In this document: positions 49,393 to 49,393 of the stretch, in pieces
How the letters are laid out: each line of letters opens with the position of its first letter
Position numbering within the stretch: position 1 is the stretch's first letter
Source of the DNA: CAYHGX01 sp964356355
GTDB lineage: Bacteria > Patescibacteriota > Gracilibacteria > UBA1369 > LOWO2-01-FULL-3
Direction: 5' to 3'
Length of the DNA stretch: 49,393 bases
Assembly: GCA_964356355.1 (NCBI GenBank)
Contig: CAYHGX010000010.1
Span: 1-49,393 of the forward strand
Program-made: the position numbers and the translations under genes
The notes under the pieces: generated by a model
Seen by the model: the letters and a program-made list of their open reading frames with translations, nothing else
Database searches by the model: none
Told to the model about the DNA's origin: nothing

Positions 49393-49393
49393 G

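Overview
The window reads as a stretch of bacterial chromosome with small, tightly packed genes, the standard stop codons (TGA, TAA and TAG all end genes) and moderate G+C. Several genes point to the Candidate Phyla Radiation (Patescibacteria), perhaps Peregrinibacteria: a 47-cysteine zinc-ribbon protein, many unrecognised short genes, a VanW protein, and a reduced but complete-looking housekeeping set. This placement is inference from gene content, not a phylogeny. It is a scaffold with four runs of 100 N. Two of them (in mfd and upstream of carB) are flanked by identical 55-bp copies and are joining artefacts. The other two interrupt dnaN and pdxS with real missing sequence.

Layout. 1-7.4 kb (minus strand): VWA protein and MoxR ATPase, then dnaN-mfd-small membrane protein. 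7.4-7.7 kb is an AT-rich divergent intergenic region. 7.7-11.3 kb (plus): RNase Y, a YtxH-like protein and VanW. 11.3-15.1 kb (minus): murF-holB-ricT-TPR, joined by ATGA overlaps. 15.1-17.5 kb: a cyclophilin lipoprotein, then an accessory patch with a G+C-rich gene, a cluster of perfect palindromes and a 211-bp element bounded by 17-bp inverted repeats. 17.5-18.8 kb (minus): infC-rpmI-rplT with a consensus promoter and apparently an AUA start for IF3. 18.8-24.7 kb: isoprenoid (MEP) genes dxr, an ispD-ispF fusion and ispE, interleaved with unknown genes. 24.7-30.2 kb (minus): pdxS, SanA-like, coiled-coil, Cys-rich, pdxT, recR and a small protein. 30.2-33 kb: two unknown genes and a Phd/PIN toxin-antitoxin pair. 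33-36.2 kb: carB. 36.5-40.4 kb: secreted and membrane proteins, OsmC and TauE. 40.5-41.1 kb: a DinJ antitoxin with a toxin broken by an amber codon. 41-45.2 kb: ilvC, several small unknown genes, and an NrnA-like DHH phosphoesterase. 45.3-46.7 kb: queG with large insertions. 46.7-49.1 kb: a G+C-rich Ala/Pro protein and a large transglutaminase-like/TPR protein.

The strongest candidate for something undescribed is a family of dispersed palindromic elements. Perfect palindromes with cores such as CACGTG, GCGCGC and CCCGGG recur in clusters at 17.0, 46.0 and 49.2 kb. The 17.1 and 49.2 kb copies share an identical 22-bp unit in opposite orientation. The 46.0 kb copy lies inside queG, in frame, and lengthens the protein by about 95 residues in a loop. 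A tandem pair of mini-hairpins likewise sits in an enlarged loop of dxr. This resembles in kind the coding palindromic elements known from Rickettsia, but the sequences here are different. The G+C-rich genes, each with a near-perfect Shine-Dalgarno and its own terminator or hairpin, lie beside these clusters.

Functionally, the window holds replication and repair (DnaN, HolB, Mfd, RecR), translation (IF3, L35, L20), RNA turnover (RNase Y with its partner RicT, NrnA), cell wall (MurF, VanW), isoprenoid and PLP synthesis, queuosine synthesis and two toxin-antitoxin loci, one apparently dead.
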